DNA of 64,000 bases from Moritella sp. Urea-trap-13 (GTDB lineage: Bacteria; Pseudomonadota; Gammaproteobacteria; Enterobacterales; Moritellaceae): the NCBI RefSeq assembly GCF_002836355.1, contig NZ_PJCA01000035.1:1-64000 (forward strand), read 5' to 3'. The notes below the pieces were generated by a model. That model was not told the origin of the DNA, ran no database searches, and saw only the letters and a program-made list of their open reading frames with translations. Within the stretch, counting starts at the first letter, position 1. The number at the start of each line of letters is the position of its first letter. Positions 27,047-36,425 of the stretch are shown in pieces. The position numbers and the translations under genes were made by a program.

Positions 27047-28072
27047 ATGATATCTAGAAAGCACAGTTTACTTTCACTGCCGCTATTATTAACTAGCAGT
27101 TTACTTGGCTTTAGTAGTGTAGCAATAGCGAAACCATTAGCAAAGAGTCCCGGTTTTTCTGGGACTATCGGTATCAATGCCGGTTTTAGTGACTCACAAA
27201 ACCAATTTAATACCGATAATGATAACGCCCAAACTGATGATCTAAATAACCCTGGAAAGGATATTTCGACTGGGTTGTTATTTCCGTTTTTCCGTGTGGC
27301 TTATACCTCGGAAGATTTACAGACCCAATACTTTCTGGGTCAAAGTCCGCAAAATATCTTAGACAGTGCCATTCAATATGAACTGGGCGTGACCCATAAA
27401 TTTGATGAACGCCAGAGTATGATGTTGGCCTATATTCCCCATGTGCCATTCTTAAAAGAAACTTGGTCTGATCCTTTCTTAACGGATGCAGCAAGAGAAA
27501 AATCCGACATTGATTCAACCGCGGTGCGCGTGGCTTATAAATTTGCCCCTGTACAAGTTGAATACGCTTATGCATCGTATGATATAGAAGACGAGCAAAG
27601 CGGTGCTCAAAATGGCGCATGTAATGGTCAAAATTGTACTGCCGAAGAGCAGGCGCTACTTAAGCGAGACAGTGATTACCAAAGATTAAGTCTAGAAAGC
27701 TCATTGAGATTGTGGCAAGGCATGTTTGCTAAAGCTAATGTATATTATGCCAACCAGGATTCCAAAGGCGAGAGTCAAAGCTATGATGAATTACATTATA
27801 GTTTAAGCATCATGACAAAATATGAACGTCATTTCTTATCTGTGCAAGCGGCATTCAGTGATCGCGAATATAGCGCAGAAAATCCAATGTTTGGACAAAC
27901 ACAACAACAAGATGCGGCGCGTTACTCCCTAATATACGCGTACACAGAACCGTTTAATATTGCGGACACGAATCTAAATGTGATCTATCAAAATAAAGAT
28001 ATTGACGCCAATATAGATTTTTATGACAGCACAACGAACTTTGTTTCTGTTGGTATGAGTTACAATTTTTAA
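27047..28072 (+). CDS. DUF2860-like outer-membrane protein
   Basis: 341 residues from ATG 27047, which is preceded by GGAG at good spacing and opens a clear signal peptide (cleavage near VAIAKP). An upstream in-frame start at 26960 is not supported. Beta-strand alternation throughout and the terminal SVGMSYNF suggest an outer-membrane barrel. The opening GFSGTIGINAGFSDSQNQFNT after the signal resembles DUF2860 proteins. Function unknown. Confidence 0.7.
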   Translation: MISRKHSLLSLPLLLTSSLLGFSSVAIAKPLAKSPGFSGTIGINAGFSDSQNQFNTDNDNAQTDDLNNPGKDISTGLLFPFFRVAYTSEDLQTQYFLGQSPQNILDSAIQYELGVTHKFDERQSMMLAYIPHVPFLKETWSDPFLTDAAREKSDIDSTAVRVAYKFAPVQVEYAYASYDIEDEQSGAQNGACNGQNCTAEEQALLKRDSDYQRLSLESSLRLWQGMFAKANVYYANQDSKGESQSYDELHYSLSIMTKYERHFLSVQAAFSDREYSAENPMFGQTQQQDAARYSLIYAYTEPFNIADTNLNVIYQNKDIDANIDFYDSTTNFVSVGMSYNF

Positions 28073-28080
28073 TTAGCATT

Positions 28081-28116
28081 AGAAATAGAAATAGAAATAG
28101 AAATAGAAATAGAAAG
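28081..28116 (+). repeat. Tandem hexamer AGAAAT, 5 copies plus a partial
   Basis: Five exact copies of AGAAAT followed by AGAAAG start 9 bases after the DUF2860 stop codon. A slippage-prone simple repeat outside coding sequence. Confidence 0.95.
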
Positions 28117-28171
28117 GAGGGGCGTCATACGCTAAGTATCACGTCCCTTTTTTATTGATTAACTGTGGCTG

Positions 28172-29947
28172 TTAATAACCCAAGCTAAGCGCACTTGGTC
28201 GGCGTGGATCTGATGCCCCATAAACCCCTTCTTCAGTTAACATAATGGTTTGAGTGCTGCCCATAGCGGCTTTTACTTCCACCTTATGGCCCTTACTTTC
28301 TAATAAGTTAATGGTATCGACATTTAAGCCTTTCTCGATACGGATCATGTCTGGTAACCACTGATGGTGAAAACGTGGCGCAGCACTGGCTTCGGCAATG
28401 TTCATGTCATGATCTATTACGTTCATGATCACTTGTAATGTCGTAGTAATAATACGTGAGCCGCCTGGGCTACCTGTGACTAAATAAGGTTTGTTATCTT
28501 TTAATACGATGGTCGGTGTCATTGAGCTTAACGGACGTTTTTTCGCTGCCACGGCATTGGCTTTACCACCGATCAGACCATAAGCATTAGGGACTCCCGG
28601 TTTAGCTGAAAAATCATCCATTTCGTTATTAAGCAATACCCCTGTGCCTTTCGCGACAAGTCCGGAACCATAACTAAAGTTAAGGGTGTAGGTATTACTG
28701 ACTGCGTTACCAAACTTATCAACCACGCTGTAATGGGTGGTTTGATTGCTTTCATAAGGCAATAGTGTACCCGGAGATACTTCACTGCTTGGTGTTGCTT
28801 TGTTAGGGTTAATTTGGCTGACCAATTGCTTGGCATACTGCTTGTTGGTGAGCGCAGCGACAGGTACATTTACAAAATCGGGATCACCTAAATATAAACT
28901 GCGGTCTGCATAAGCACGGCGCATTGATTCTGCCATGATATGAATGGTTGCAGCGCTATTATGGCCCATTTTATCAATCGGGAACTGCGAGAGCATATTC
29001 AGCATTTGCACTATGTGCACACCTCCTGAAGACGGTGGTGGCATAGATACCACTTGATAACCGCGATAATCACCAGTGACAGGTTGTCGTTCTATGGCTT
29101 TATAACTGGCTAAGTCTTGCATGGTCATTATGCCGCCAGCGTCACGTACTGAATCACTTATCTGTTTGGCTATCGGCCCTTGATAGAATGCTGGACTACC
29201 TTGTTTAGCAATCGCACTGAGGGTGTTGGCGAGATCGGTTTGCTTTAATACTTCACCAGGTTGATAGCTACTACCATCGGCTTTATAGAAAATAGCTTGG
29301 GTACTTGGCCACTGGCTTAAGCGTTTCTGCGTTGCGCTAAGCGAGTTGGCCAAGTCAGGGGTGACGACAATACCGTCTCGGGCCAATTTGATTGCCGGTG
29401 CGATCACTTGTGCTAACGACATGGTGCCATATTTTTCTAACGCCAGTTCTAAGCCAAGCACAGTGCCAGGTACGCCGACTGCAAGGCCGTGAAAGCGAGA
29501 TAAGGTGTTATTTGGATTACCCTCTTCATCTAAAAACATGTCTGCAGAAGCTTTCTGTGGGGCCACTTCCCGATAATCAATGGCAATAGAGCGCTGTTCA
29601 TCGGCCAAATAGACTAACATGAACCCACCGCCACCGAGATTACCAGCACGCGGTAGGGTAACGGCTAACGCGTAACCAACAGCGACCGCAGCATCAATGG
29701 CATTCCCGCCTTGTTGCATGATATCGACACCGATTTTGGTGGCCAGCGCTTCTTGGCTCGCGACCATGCCATTAGCAGCCCAAACGGGATGATGGATCGC
29801 CATTTGACTGTAAATAGCACTGCTCGATGGTTTCACTTTCGCGACGATGTCACTGCTGGTGGTCTTAGCAATAGCCGTTGGTAACGTTAAGCTAATGCAG
29901 CCTATGAATCCGAAGGTTAGCGCTTTAAAAAGGTGTGTCGTTGGCAT
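28172..29947 (-). CDS. ggt: Gamma-glutamyltransferase
   Basis: 591 residues, usual length. N-terminal export signal (hydrophobic about 10-25). The enzyme self-cleaves at Thr403, the first residue of the TTHYSVVDKFGNAVS motif that becomes the nucleophile of the small subunit. Substrate-binding segments include GNLGGGGFM and the C-terminal SPGGSRI. It acts in the periplasm, splitting glutathione and transferring gamma-glutamyl groups. Single gene by spacing. Confidence 0.95.
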   Translation of the reverse strand: MPTTHLFKALTFGFIGCISLTLPTAIAKTTSSDIVAKVKPSSSAIYSQMAIHHPVWAANGMVASQEALATKIGVDIMQQGGNAIDAAVAVGYALAVTLPRAGNLGGGGFMLVYLADEQRSIAIDYREVAPQKASADMFLDEEGNPNNTLSRFHGLAVGVPGTVLGLELALEKYGTMSLAQVIAPAIKLARDGIVVTPDLANSLSATQKRLSQWPSTQAIFYKADGSSYQPGEVLKQTDLANTLSAIAKQGSPAFYQGPIAKQISDSVRDAGGIMTMQDLASYKAIERQPVTGDYRGYQVVSMPPPSSGGVHIVQMLNMLSQFPIDKMGHNSAATIHIMAESMRRAYADRSLYLGDPDFVNVPVAALTNKQYAKQLVSQINPNKATPSSEVSPGTLLPYESNQTTHYSVVDKFGNAVSNTYTLNFSYGSGLVAKGTGVLLNNEMDDFSAKPGVPNAYGLIGGKANAVAAKKRPLSSMTPTIVLKDNKPYLVTGSPGGSRIITTTLQVIMNVIDHDMNIAEASAAPRFHHQWLPDMIRIEKGLNVDTINLLESKGHKVEVKAAMGSTQTIMLTEEGVYGASDPRRPSALSLGY

Positions 29948-30176
29948 GAATTTTCCCTATTCAATTGCTTATGATGTTAATGCAGCATAGCAAAGGGAGC
30001 TTATTACTTGTTTTTAGGTAGGCGAAACTGCTAGTTAATTCACAGAAATAGTATCGTTATGTATCAAAGCGTAACCCTGAGAGTAGTCTATGAGTATTCA
30101 CGTTAAAACTAACCTATTTTCAAGTTATCTCTCGATTTAATCTCGAGTTCAGCTTATTTGTTAATTAAGGAAAACT

Positions 30177-31097
30177 ATGACAGGTGTATCTCGCGTTAAA
30201 ATGGCTCTTGAAGGCCCCGAATTTTCATCGTTAGTACAAGGCTATTGGCGTATGGGTGAGTGGGGCATGGATCCGCAAGCTCGTTTAACCTTTTTGAAAC
30301 AGCATGTCGAGTTGGGTATCACTACGGTGGATCATGCGCATGTTTATGGTTCTGCACAAGCGCCGTGTGAAACCTTATTTGGTGAAGCGCTGAAACTTGA
30401 TCCGACGATGCGAGATAATATCGAGATCATTTCTAAATGCGGTATTGAAGTCATGCACAGTGACGCACCGAGTGATCACGTTAATCATTACAGCAGTTCA
30501 CAAAGCAGTATTATTCATTCGGTAGACACCTCTTTACAGCGCTTAGGCGTCGAGCAATTGGATGTGCTGTTAATTCATCGCCCAGATCTGTTAATGAATG
30601 CAGATGATGTTGCCCAAGCCGCTGAGCAGTTAAAGCATCAAGGTAAGATTAAGCACTTAGGCGTATCTAACTTTACCCCGTCGCAGTTTGCGCTGTTGCA
30701 ATCGCGTTGGGACACTCCATTAGTGACCAATCAAGTTGAAATAAACCCGGTTAATTTGGCTGTGACTGAAGATGGTACCTTAGATCAATTACAACAATTA
30801 GCGATTAGACCAATGGCATGGTCGTGCTTGGCGGGTGGTAGTTTATTTAATGCTAATTCAGCACAAATACAGCGTTTGCAAAATACGTTGGAAGCCATTA
30901 AGCAGGAAATTAGTGCAGAGTCGATTGATCAGGTGGTTTTTGCGTGGATATTAAAGCTACCCTCTCAACCTCTGCCGATTATCGGCAGTGGTAACATCGA
31001 GCGGGTACGCAGTGCGGTTGCAGCGACAGCGTTAACATTGACGAACCAACAATGGTATCGGATCTGGGTTGCATCAAAAGGCCATGGCGTTGCTTAA
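30177..31097 (+). CDS. Aldo/keto reductase (YdhF-like)
   Basis: 306 residues with the (beta/alpha)8 pattern. The catalytic set of the family is visible: Asp in TTVDHAHVYGS, Tyr in the same segment, Lys in IISKCGIE, His in LLIHRPD. The cofactor end IIGSGNIERVRSAV binds NADPH. Close in layout to E. coli YdhF. Substrate unknown. Monocistronic, AAGGA precedes the ATG. Confidence 0.9.
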   Translation: MTGVSRVKMALEGPEFSSLVQGYWRMGEWGMDPQARLTFLKQHVELGITTVDHAHVYGSAQAPCETLFGEALKLDPTMRDNIEIISKCGIEVMHSDAPSDHVNHYSSSQSSIIHSVDTSLQRLGVEQLDVLLIHRPDLLMNADDVAQAAEQLKHQGKIKHLGVSNFTPSQFALLQSRWDTPLVTNQVEINPVNLAVTEDGTLDQLQQLAIRPMAWSCLAGGSLFNANSAQIQRLQNTLEAIKQEISAESIDQVVFAWILKLPSQPLPIIGSGNIERVRSAVAATALTLTNQQWYRIWVASKGHGVA

Positions 31098-31127
31098 CGC
31101 CCGTTAAGTTAATTTTGATTAAGTGTG

Positions 31128-31676
31128 CTAAGCCGCTTTATCCATTGGCTCGCTGGTGGTGAAGTTGCGCTTGGCAATACCCAGATCTTTCCATATCTGC
31201 ATATGTTCAGGCAGCTGCTGTGGACGTTGATCTGCGGGGATATAAGTCATCACTTTCTCTGGAGAGATTACTTTACCTTTCTGCACAAACACCGCTTTGA
31301 CTAAGCTGTAGTTACATAACTTACCATCGGCGACACATTTTTGTTCCAGATAAAAGTATTTCTCATCCCAGCCTAAATAAGTCGTTTCTACATCGAATTG
31401 CTTAAATAAACGTATTTCTCGAATATAGCCTACCTCAACACCCGCAACGATGAAGTTTAATTTATTCTTTAATAAGGTATTAAACGAATCAGTCTGGATT
31501 GCATGATCCCAACGCGCTTTTTCAAGAAACATCAGATACTTGGCATTGTTAATATGTAAGTTCAGATCGATATGACGAAAGCCAACTCGAAAAGAACGGC
31601 TGATAGTATCGAAAAATCCTTTTGGATTTTTTTGCTTGTTACGTAGATAAAAGCAACGAATCAATTCACTGATCAT
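31128..31676 (-). CDS. Acyl-CoA thioesterase, hotdog fold (4HBT type)
   Basis: 182 residues. RVGFRHIDLNLHINNAKYLMFLEKAR contains the hotdog active-site pattern DxNxHxNNAKY; strands follow to about residue 160. Related to THEM6/YbgC-like proteins. Probably hydrolyses an acyl-CoA in the cytoplasm. It converges with the aldo/keto reductase gene, 30 bp apart. Confidence 0.82.
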   Translation of the reverse strand: MISELIRCFYLRNKQKNPKGFFDTISRSFRVGFRHIDLNLHINNAKYLMFLEKARWDHAIQTDSFNTLLKNKLNFIVAGVEVGYIREIRLFKQFDVETTYLGWDEKYFYLEQKCVADGKLCNYSLVKAVFVQKGKVISPEKVMTYIPADQRPQQLPEHMQIWKDLGIAKRNFTTSEPMDKAA

Positions 31677-32386
31677 AACGCCTCAATAATTATGTGTTTA
31701 TAGATAATAGAATAAAGAGTCTACTCAGTTCTACAGACTTGTCACTACAAATGTAACCAAAATGTTAATTCTGTAATGGTTTACATTAAAGAAATGAAAT
31801 CGAGCAATGTGCTAATACTACCACCGTATAAATAAGGATGAGTAAGCATGGAATAGGTCTATTTAATGATATTTTACATTGTAAATTAAGTTAAATGTGC
31901 TTGATAAGTATAATACTCTGGGTTTGATGCTGCCTACGTTTTTAATTTGGTGTTATATGCTGTTTGATTCAACTTGCTTTGTATTGGGAAATGTTAACTG
32001 ACTCACAATTATGTTGCTGCTTATAAACTAATTAATATTTAGTTCATTTTCATTTGTTTTTTCTTAATTTGTTAATAACTTTGATTTCATACGTTATTTT
32101 ATTTTATATTGTCAAATTAATCGATTGATTTTAAAGTGAAAAAATAATGTGGGTACAGTGAGTTAGATGGCTTTTTGTTTGCTAAATGTTAATGTTCGAC
32201 TTAATCTTAATTATCGATGTGAATTAAGTTGTGATCCAAGTCGATGAAACCAGTCAATAGCATTATCAACTGCCCACTAAGTGATATATTTGTTTCATCT
32301 TCTGGCGACAAGTCAGTCAGTGAAATAGTTCACTTAAATTCGCAGTTTAACAAGATTAAAATTGTACTTATATAATCGAGGCTTTC
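31677..32386. other. 710-bp AT-rich gap upstream of the KdgM-like porin
   Basis: I find no reading frame or RNA gene here. Most is AT-rich. A small inverted repeat AGTGAA-ATAG-TTCACT lies about 60 bp before the porin start and may be regulatory. Long upstream regions are usual for controlled porin genes. Confidence 0.45.
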
Positions 32387-33109
32387 ATGAAAAAATTTGC
32401 ATTAACTCTTCTTTGCGCATCAATCGCTGCACCTGCACTTGCTGGTGGTTCATCTTACGTAACAGGTAATGTTCAAATGCATGACCGTGCTGATTTCAAC
32501 GGTTCAGATGTGACATCTACTATCGAAGCGGGTCATACGTTTACAACTGGCACTACAGTTCTAGTGGAGATTGATGGTATTCAACTTGGTAACACTAACT
32601 ATGGCGCTAATGGTGAGCAAGGTAGTTCAGCAGCTTCTGCTTACACTACGCTAGGTGTTGAACAATCATTCAGCATTAACGAGAATTTATGGGTAGCAGC
32701 TGGTTACCACCATTTATTACACGACGGTGAAGCTGTTCAATACCGTCCATTAGTTAAAATTGGTTACAACTTCGATAATGGTCTCTCTATCTCTAACCGT
32801 ACTCGTATGCAAATCCAAGCAAATGATACAATCGATGCTGGTGTAGATGTAACAAACGATCAAGTTCGTTTAGATAACAACATTGCTTACCAATTCAAAG
32901 ATATGCCTGTGAATGTTAAATACAACAATGTTTATTACGTAAATGATGGTGTTAACAATGACAACTCTATGGAGCATGAATTACGTGCAACCTGGACACG
33001 TGCTGGTGTTCAACCATACGTTGAATACCGTAACCAAGAGTCTTCAGCGAAAACGAATCCTGGTCACAACAATAACGTGCTTGTTGTAGGTGCATCTTAC
33101 GGCTTCTAA
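32387..33109 (+). CDS. Outer-membrane porin-like protein, KdgM/OmpL type
   Basis: 240 residues. Signal peptide with cleavage near APALAG (residue 19-20), then about 12 alternating strands and a terminal VVGASYGF. Size and strand pattern fit the small KdgM family of oligosaccharide porins, but the family is called from pattern only. Codons are unusually regular (for example repeated GGT, CGT, AAC), which suggests high expression. A clear hairpin terminator follows. Confidence 0.72.
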   Translation: MKKFALTLLCASIAAPALAGGSSYVTGNVQMHDRADFNGSDVTSTIEAGHTFTTGTTVLVEIDGIQLGNTNYGANGEQGSSAASAYTTLGVEQSFSINENLWVAAGYHHLLHDGEAVQYRPLVKIGYNFDNGLSISNRTRMQIQANDTIDAGVDVTNDQVRLDNNIAYQFKDMPVNVKYNNVYYVNDGVNNDNSMEHELRATWTRAGVQPYVEYRNQESSAKTNPGHNNNVLVVGASYGF

Positions 33110-33147
33110 GTCGTAACGTATAATAAATAGTAAATCCTTTATGTAAA

Positions 33148-33174
33148 ATCCCGCTTATTTGCAGTAAGCGGGAT
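33148..33174 (+). terminator. Rho-independent terminator after the porin gene
   Basis: ATCCCGCTTA and TAAGCGGGAT (10 bp, loop 7) followed by CTTTCG...TTTT. It lies 38 bp after the porin stop. Confidence 0.8.
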
Positions 33175-33218
33175 CTTTCGATCTGTCTTTTAAAATATTA
33201 AGGAGTAATTGATATAAA

Positions 33219-35261
33219 TCAGGATACTAGGTCGATATTCTTATTCTTATACATTGCCAGATCGGCTTTACGTAACAGCTCATCAATATTAGTATCATCT
33301 TGTGGATACATACTCACACCTATACTCGCTGTTACGTTTAATACCATATCGTTCACCACATAGGGACGAGATAATTCACTCACCAAACGGTCGAAAGGTA
33401 CTTTAATACATTCAGGTGTATCGAGGTGATTAAAGATGATTGCGAATTCGTCACCGCCTAAGCGTGCAACCGTATCGGTTTGACGACTTGCTTCAACCAT
33501 ACGCGCGGAAACATCTTTTAATAATTGATCGCCAACATGATGACCATAGGTATCATTCACCGGTTTGAATTTGTTTAAATCTAATAGCAGTAAGCCAACA
33601 GATTTATTGTTTTGTTCTGCCACTTGAATCGCTTCTTCAATACATAATTCAAATTGATTTCGGTTAGCGACACCGGTTAATGGGTCTGTCATCGCGAGCT
33701 TACGGATCTCTGCTTCAGCTGCTCTACGTGCGGTAATATCATGAATAACTGTGGTGTACATGAGTTTATCGCCCACGGTCATTTCGTTAACAGATAATTC
33801 AATTGGGAAGTGTACGCCGTTAGCACGTAATGCATCTTCTTCGTATACTTTACCTTGGACACTGTCGGTAAATGATTTATTTGCTTGTGGCATGAGCAGT
33901 TTGATATTTCGACCAAGAATATCATCCAGTTCATAATCAAAAATAGCTAATGCAGCTGGGTTCAATGCGACAATTACACCGCGATCATTGGTTGTTACAA
34001 TCGCATGTACAGCAGTATTGATAACCGCCTGTACTTGTGCTTCTGAATCTCGATGTTTCAAGGCATTAGCACTAAAAATTTCTAATGCACGCGCCATTTC
34101 GCCGATTTCGTTATCTCGGTCGGTGGCAAATATTTTGATGTTAAAGTTACCTTCGGCCAAGGTTTTCATTGCCTTAATGAGCTCTTTAATCGGATTCATT
34201 AAACGGTTACGCATCAGTAGGATGGCTGCAATGATGAAAACAGTGGTAAAGATAACGGTAAACCAAGATAACCAGCTAATCAGTTGGGTGACAAAGTCTA
34301 ATGTGGCACTGACGTTGTCAGCACTTTGTTCTATTTGAACCACGATTTCTCGGTCTAATACTGCAAGACCTCGTAATGCCGAAGTGTCGTTAATTTTTAC
34401 TTGTTGATCAATATATTGCGGACTTGCATTTTGACTGATTAATTGGCGAATCGTGTCTATTTCTTGTTTGTAGTTATTTAATGTTCTGGTTATATCTTCA
34501 AGCGAGATGTGTTCGGCACTGGTAAGGCCTTGATTGCGATACAGGGCAATCAATTCCTCTGCTTTTACTAAGCAGCCAGCCGCTTCGCTGAGGTATGCTT
34601 CATCACCACGTAATACCGCATTTTTAAAGTTATGAATAAAGCCGCCGTAACCCAGAGCCGAACGTAACTTAACGGCGAGGTCGGCTTTAGTGATATTGGG
34701 GCTGTCATCACTCGGATTGTTGATGTGTAATTCACGTTGTAATTCTTGATTTAAGATCTGTAACCCACGCATGGCGAGCGAATCATCAATGATCACTTGT
34801 TTATCGACGTCAAGCGGCTGTAGCCCTTGACTAAAAAGTAGTTCAGCTTGTATTAGTGCGGCGCTATAAGCATCAACCATGTTTTTAATATCATTCAAGG
34901 CGATTGCTTGTGCGTTGCTTGGCCCTAGCGTATTAAATTGGCTGATAGCGGCATTTACTGCGCCGAGTTTTGCCTGAACGCGTTCAATTCGCCACGGTTC
35001 TGGGCGTAATAAATAGTTTTTAAACTCATGAATAGCACCACCATAACCAAGCGATGAACGTAAGGCACTATCGATTCTGATTTTTTCAGATTTGTTAGCT
35101 TTGTATTCCGTCCATACCGAAGATGCGAGCGAGACATTACTGTTGATGATAATGCTTGAAGCAATAAAGACCAGAGCGGAGAGGGCAAAACCACAGGTGA
35201 AAAATAAACCCATAGTGCTAAGTTTGATATGTTTGAAGAGAGAAATACTGTGGCTACTCAT
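33219..35261 (-). CDS. Diguanylate cyclase with duplicated periplasmic sensor, HAMP and PAS domains
   Basis: 680 residues. TM1 about 17-39; periplasmic region with two copies of a ~110-residue helical module (66-176 and 199-308), each beginning LRS-x-LGYGG-x-IH-x-FKN and ending D-x-A-x-RGL; TM2 about 325-350; HAMP about 350-400; PAS about 406-510; GGDEF domain about 515-675 with intact RLGGDEF at 600-606 and no EAL domain. It should make c-di-GMP in response to a periplasmic signal. I do not recognise the duplicated module's name. Confidence 0.91.
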   Translation of the reverse strand: MSSHSISLFKHIKLSTMGLFFTCGFALSALVFIASSIIINSNVSLASSVWTEYKANKSEKIRIDSALRSSLGYGGAIHEFKNYLLRPEPWRIERVQAKLGAVNAAISQFNTLGPSNAQAIALNDIKNMVDAYSAALIQAELLFSQGLQPLDVDKQVIIDDSLAMRGLQILNQELQRELHINNPSDDSPNITKADLAVKLRSALGYGGFIHNFKNAVLRGDEAYLSEAAGCLVKAEELIALYRNQGLTSAEHISLEDITRTLNNYKQEIDTIRQLISQNASPQYIDQQVKINDTSALRGLAVLDREIVVQIEQSADNVSATLDFVTQLISWLSWFTVIFTTVFIIAAILLMRNRLMNPIKELIKAMKTLAEGNFNIKIFATDRDNEIGEMARALEIFSANALKHRDSEAQVQAVINTAVHAIVTTNDRGVIVALNPAALAIFDYELDDILGRNIKLLMPQANKSFTDSVQGKVYEEDALRANGVHFPIELSVNEMTVGDKLMYTTVIHDITARRAAEAEIRKLAMTDPLTGVANRNQFELCIEEAIQVAEQNNKSVGLLLLDLNKFKPVNDTYGHHVGDQLLKDVSARMVEASRQTDTVARLGGDEFAIIFNHLDTPECIKVPFDRLVSELSRPYVVNDMVLNVTASIGVSMYPQDDTNIDELLRKADLAMYKNKNIDLVS

Positions 35262-35460
35262 GTTTGCTTATTGCCTTGTAACGCTAAATTTGAATTGTTG
35301 AAATAACATCGGATAGAGTTATTATTAGTTGTGCACAGTGCTCCAAATTAGCGGCTAATTCAATACTATAATTTATATATAGACTCAAAAAGTGGAGTAA
35401 GTTGACATTTAATAAAGTAATCAACTCTAACCATAATAATGTTTATAATTGGTGCTCTAA

Positions 35461-35492
35461 AGGTAACCATCTCTAGTAAGTGATGGTTACCT
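35461..35492. terminator. Hairpin downstream of the deoR gene
   Basis: AGGTAACCATC (35461-35471) and GATGGTTACCT (35482-35492), perfect 11-bp stem with a 10-base loop, in the gap between the cyclase and deoR genes. The tail is only TTTA on the minus strand, so strength is doubtful. Confidence 0.5.
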
Positions 35493-35506
35493 AAAATTTG
35501 GGGCTA

Positions 35507-35548
35507 TTAGTGTTTATTAAGTAGTGTTTATTAAGTAGTGTTTATTAA
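35507..35548. repeat. Three tandem 14-bp units just past the deoR stop
   Basis: GTAGTGTTTATTAA occurs at 35521-35534 and 35535-35548, with a slightly altered copy at 35507-35520. The array is 14 bp from the deoR stop codon. Confidence 0.92.
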
Positions 35549-35562
35549 GGCTGACCAGTGTT

Positions 35563-36333
35563 TTAGATTCTCGTTGCGACGACGACTTCAATATTTTTAG
35601 ATTCAATAGCGCTACGCTGCTCATTGGTTATATCAGCATCGGTAATCAAGGTACTGATATTATCCCATGCGAGTTCTAAGTTGGGCATCTTACGGCTGAT
35701 TTTGTCTGATTCGACCATGACGACGACTTCTCTTGATACTTCAGCCATTACTCGGCTTAGTCCAATTAATTCATTAAACGTGGTGCTGCCTCGTTCTAAA
35801 TCAATGCCGTCTGCGCCGATAAATAATTGATCAAAATCGTATGAACGCAGCACTTGCTCGGCAATCTGACCTTGGAATGATTCTGAGTGTGGATCCCAAG
35901 TGCCGCCCGTCATTAATAACGTAGGCTCATTTTCTAAACCATTAAGTGCCGTGGCAACTTGCAGAGAATTAGTCATGGTTATTAAGCCTTTCTTATTCGC
36001 GAGCTGCTCAATTAAACTGGCAGTGGTGGTGCCACTGTCGATTATAATCCGGTTGTGATCACGGATCCGTAATGCCGCTGCAATGGCAATTTCAGTTTTG
36101 CACTGAGAAACTTTATCGGTTTCAATTTCAGGGAGCAGTTCTTTTGGGATCGGTACTGCGCCACCATAACGACGTAATAATAAACCGTTTTGCTCTAACG
36201 CGGTAAGATCTTTACGGATGGTGACTTCTGATGTTTCAAAACGTTGGGCTAGTTCATCAACGCTGAGTTTACCTTGCTCTTCAAGTAGCTGAATAATGGT
36301 ATGACGACGTTGTTGAGTATTGCGTTTTGACAT
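35563..36333 (-). CDS. DeoR/GlpR-family transcriptional repressor
   Basis: 256 residues. N-terminal winged helix (about 8-60) with KLSVDELAQRFETSEVTIRKDLTALEQNG and RRYGGAVP, then the sugar-phosphate-sensing DeoRC domain (about 75-235: DSGTTTASLIEQL, MTNSLQVATAL, TGG). It probably binds a phosphorylated sugar. No sugar operon is adjacent, so the target is unclear; a palindrome upstream suggests self-regulation. Confidence 0.9.
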   Translation of the reverse strand: MSKRNTQQRRHTIIQLLEEQGKLSVDELAQRFETSEVTIRKDLTALEQNGLLLRRYGGAVPIPKELLPEIETDKVSQCKTEIAIAAALRIRDHNRIIIDSGTTTASLIEQLANKKGLITMTNSLQVATALNGLENEPTLLMTGGTWDPHSESFQGQIAEQVLRSYDFDQLFIGADGIDLERGSTTFNELIGLSRVMAEVSREVVVMVESDKISRKMPNLELAWDNISTLITDADITNEQRSAIESKNIEVVVATRI

Positions 36334-36372
36334 AGTGTGTGTGGTTCATTTATTAAAGATAAGAGCGTAATA

Positions 36373-36408
36373 ATATCATAGATAAACAGCAGCTGTTATC
36401 TATGATAT
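36373..36408. promoter_or_regulatory. Near-perfect 36-bp palindrome between deoR and the HD-GYP gene
   Basis: ATATCATAGATA (36373-36384) and TATCTATGATAT (36397-36408) are exact reverse complements; the 12 bases between them continue the dyad imperfectly (AACAGCAGCTGT). It is 40 bp upstream of deoR and 18 bp downstream of the HD-GYP stop, so it may be a DeoR operator or a terminator without a T-run. Confidence 0.55.
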
Positions 36409-36425
36409 CTGACTGTTCCTTTGTG

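Noticed and set aside
32347-32376. Promoter TTAACA-N18-TATAAT just before the porin gene
   Set aside because: Transcription would begin only a few bases from the ATG and exclude the GAGG ribosome site, so the match is probably chance.
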